This document shows, piece by piece, positions 63,342 to 64,000 of a stretch of 64,000 nucleotides of DNA. Position numbers and translations under genes: made by a program. The DNA lies in the NCBI RefSeq assembly GCF_002934545.1, contig NZ_PTJA01000009.1, forward strand, positions 124,001 through 188,000, in the 5' to 3' direction. Under the pieces are notes generated by a model. The model had not been told where the DNA came from, did not search any database, and saw nothing but the letters and a program-made list of their open reading frames with translations. The DNA is from Lacrimispora xylanisolvens. Lineage in GTDB: Bacteria > Bacillota > Clostridia > Lachnospirales > Lachnospiraceae. Within the stretch, counting starts at the first letter, position 1, and every line of letters begins with the position of its first letter.

Positions 63342-63369
63342 ATAACCTGACAACTGCATGTCAGGTTAT
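63342..63369. promoter_or_regulatory. WYL-regulator operator, copy 2
   Basis: ATAACCTGACA-ACTGCA-TGTCAGGTTAT, same arms as 62375-62402, 35 bp upstream of the WYL gene ATG. Only the 6-bp centre differs, as expected of a protein-binding dyad with an unimportant spacer. Confidence 0.82.
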
Positions 63370-63408
63370 TTATAAACTTTATAAATATTTTAATTTATTG
63401 TAATTTGC

Positions 63409-64000
63409 TCAGTTAATAATTTCCCCTTTATTTTTTGCTAAATTTTCACGCCATTTACTTTTTTCTGTAGTAGTAATTTTATTCCACTCAGCCTCCTCAC
63501 CAATAATTTTCAGGGGTTCTTTTGAACGGTAGGAACGAGTTAAGTTACCTGGGAACTTCTTGTCAGTAACATTGGGGTCATTTTCAAATTCACCCATTGG
63601 TTCTATTCTATAAACCCGTTCTCTTCCTTCTCCTTTTGCCAATGCCGCTGCAAGTCCCGCACCATTGATATTAGCAGTAAAATAGATATGATTCATTTGA
63701 AGCTCAGGCTTGTAATTAGAAATTCCACCAGCTGTAAGCAAATCACCAACTTTTAAATCTGCCTTGGTTCCATGATAAAATGGACCTTTATCAGAAGGTG
63801 CTCCTTTATATGATTCACTTAATTCAGTATATTTTTTTGCATTGTCAGAATCATGCAGCTCCTCATAACACCCGGAAATATCTGCATATAATGTTGTGTA
63901 TGCACTCTTTACATTCTCATCATTTATATTTCGTGCACACTGTAAGGATGTTTCCAGCCATTTTAATTTATCTGTGATATCCTTTTGTCGATGGGCAAAA
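63409..64000 (-). CDS. arr: Arr-type rifampin ADP-ribosyltransferase with N-terminal helical extension, 5' end outside window
   Basis: About 196 residues visible; the frame is open to the right edge. The C-terminal about 130 residues match Arr: FYHGTKADLKVGDLL (with catalytic His), ELQMNHIYFTAN (Tyr), GEGRERVYRIEP, NDPNVTDKKFPGN (Asp) and TRSYRSKEPLKI. Arr transfers ADP-ribose from NAD to rifamycins. Unlike stand-alone Arr (about 140 residues), residues before FYHGT are a helical extension (KWLETSLQCARNINDENVKS, YADISGCYEELHDSDNAKKY) that looks TPR-like. A TTG at 63741 is in frame but lies inside the Arr fold and is not the start. Confidence 0.88.
   Translation of the reverse strand, partial: FAHRQKDITDKLKWLETSLQCARNINDENVKSAYTTLYADISGCYEELHDSDNAKKYTELSESYKGAPSDKGPFYHGTKADLKVGDLLTAGGISNYKPELQMNHIYFTANINGAGLAAALAKGEGRERVYRIEPMGEFENDPNVTDKKFPGNLTRSYRSKEPLKIIGEEAEWNKITTTEKSKWRENLAKNKGEIIN

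Overview
The window looks like a chromosomal segment of an anaerobic, low-GC Firmicute of class Clostridia, most likely Lachnospiraceae (the Lacrimispora / Clostridium cluster XIVa type). Reasons: A+T-rich intergenic DNA, strong AGGAGG ribosome sites with several TTG/GTG starts, a T-box leader, a LicT/RAT antitermination site, YesM/YesN two-component pairs beside Lpl-type sugar importers, an EFR1-type flavodoxin-ferredoxin, a C_GCAxxG_C_C protein and dozens of small one-component regulators. Most genes lie on the minus strand. I saw no tRNA, rRNA, CRISPR array, transposase or phage gene. The genus is an inference from gene content only.

Layout. 1-3539: N-terminal part of a giant cyclic beta-glucan synthase-like glycosyltransferase, running off the left edge. 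3.6-5.5 kb: a GNAT, a degenerate repeat and a TetR regulator. 5.5-10.4 kb: a phosphate operon read pstB-pstS-pstC-pstA-pstB'-phoU from a promoter with a three-repeat Pho box; the two PstB proteins have complementary defects. 10.6-15.4 kb: small enzymes and regulators, then a T-box-controlled short alanyl-tRNA synthetase coupled to a YoaP-like acetyltransferase. 15.4-20.4 kb: a GNAT/EamA operon behind a terminator-like leader, an EFR1 ferredoxin operon with MarR, a DMT exporter, a DUF6194-like protein and a VanX-like dipeptidase. 20.4-27.7 kb: sensor kinase, response regulator and Lpl-type sugar ABC importer. 27.8-34.5 kb: AraC/GyrI regulator, cupin, a QueG-like iron-sulfur protein with a MarR regulator and matching operators, a SEDS-like membrane protein, a maltose-acetyltransferase homologue, a peptidoglycan-binding protein and a lipoprotein.

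34.6-41.2 kb: a second kinase/regulator pair with an Fbp/Afu-type ABC importer that lacks the ferric-binding tyrosine pair. 41.3-45.8 kb: beta-glucoside operon (PTS EIIBCA, 6-phospho-beta-glucosidase, LicT) with promoter, RAT and terminator. 45.8-51.5 kb: nitronate monooxygenase-like protein, TetR, and an AraC regulator divergent from a three-gene ECF importer that appears more G+C-rich than its surroundings. 51.6-57.9 kb: a DapB/diaminopentanoate-dehydrogenase-like enzyme with a 19-bp-spacer MerR promoter, AraC/GyrI regulators, a PNPOx-fold protein, an isochorismatase-like hydrolase, an HxlR remnant, and a TetR/small-membrane-protein pair. 58.0-64.0 kb: a Vat-type acetyltransferase, a C_GCAxxG_C_C protein, two SDRs, a Crp/Fnr regulator, a tandem SnoaL protein, a WYL regulator with two identical-arm operators, and an Arr-type rifampin ADP-ribosyltransferase cut by the right edge.

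Taken together the window is mostly nutrient uptake (phosphate, sugars, probably an organophosphate, an unknown vitamin-like ECF substrate) plus small detoxification or resistance cassettes, each with its own local regulator. The strongest unusual signals are the asymmetric PstB pair, the T-box AlaRS/YoaP operon, the leader attenuator before the GNAT/EamA operon, and several regulator-operator pairs that can be read directly from the DNA.
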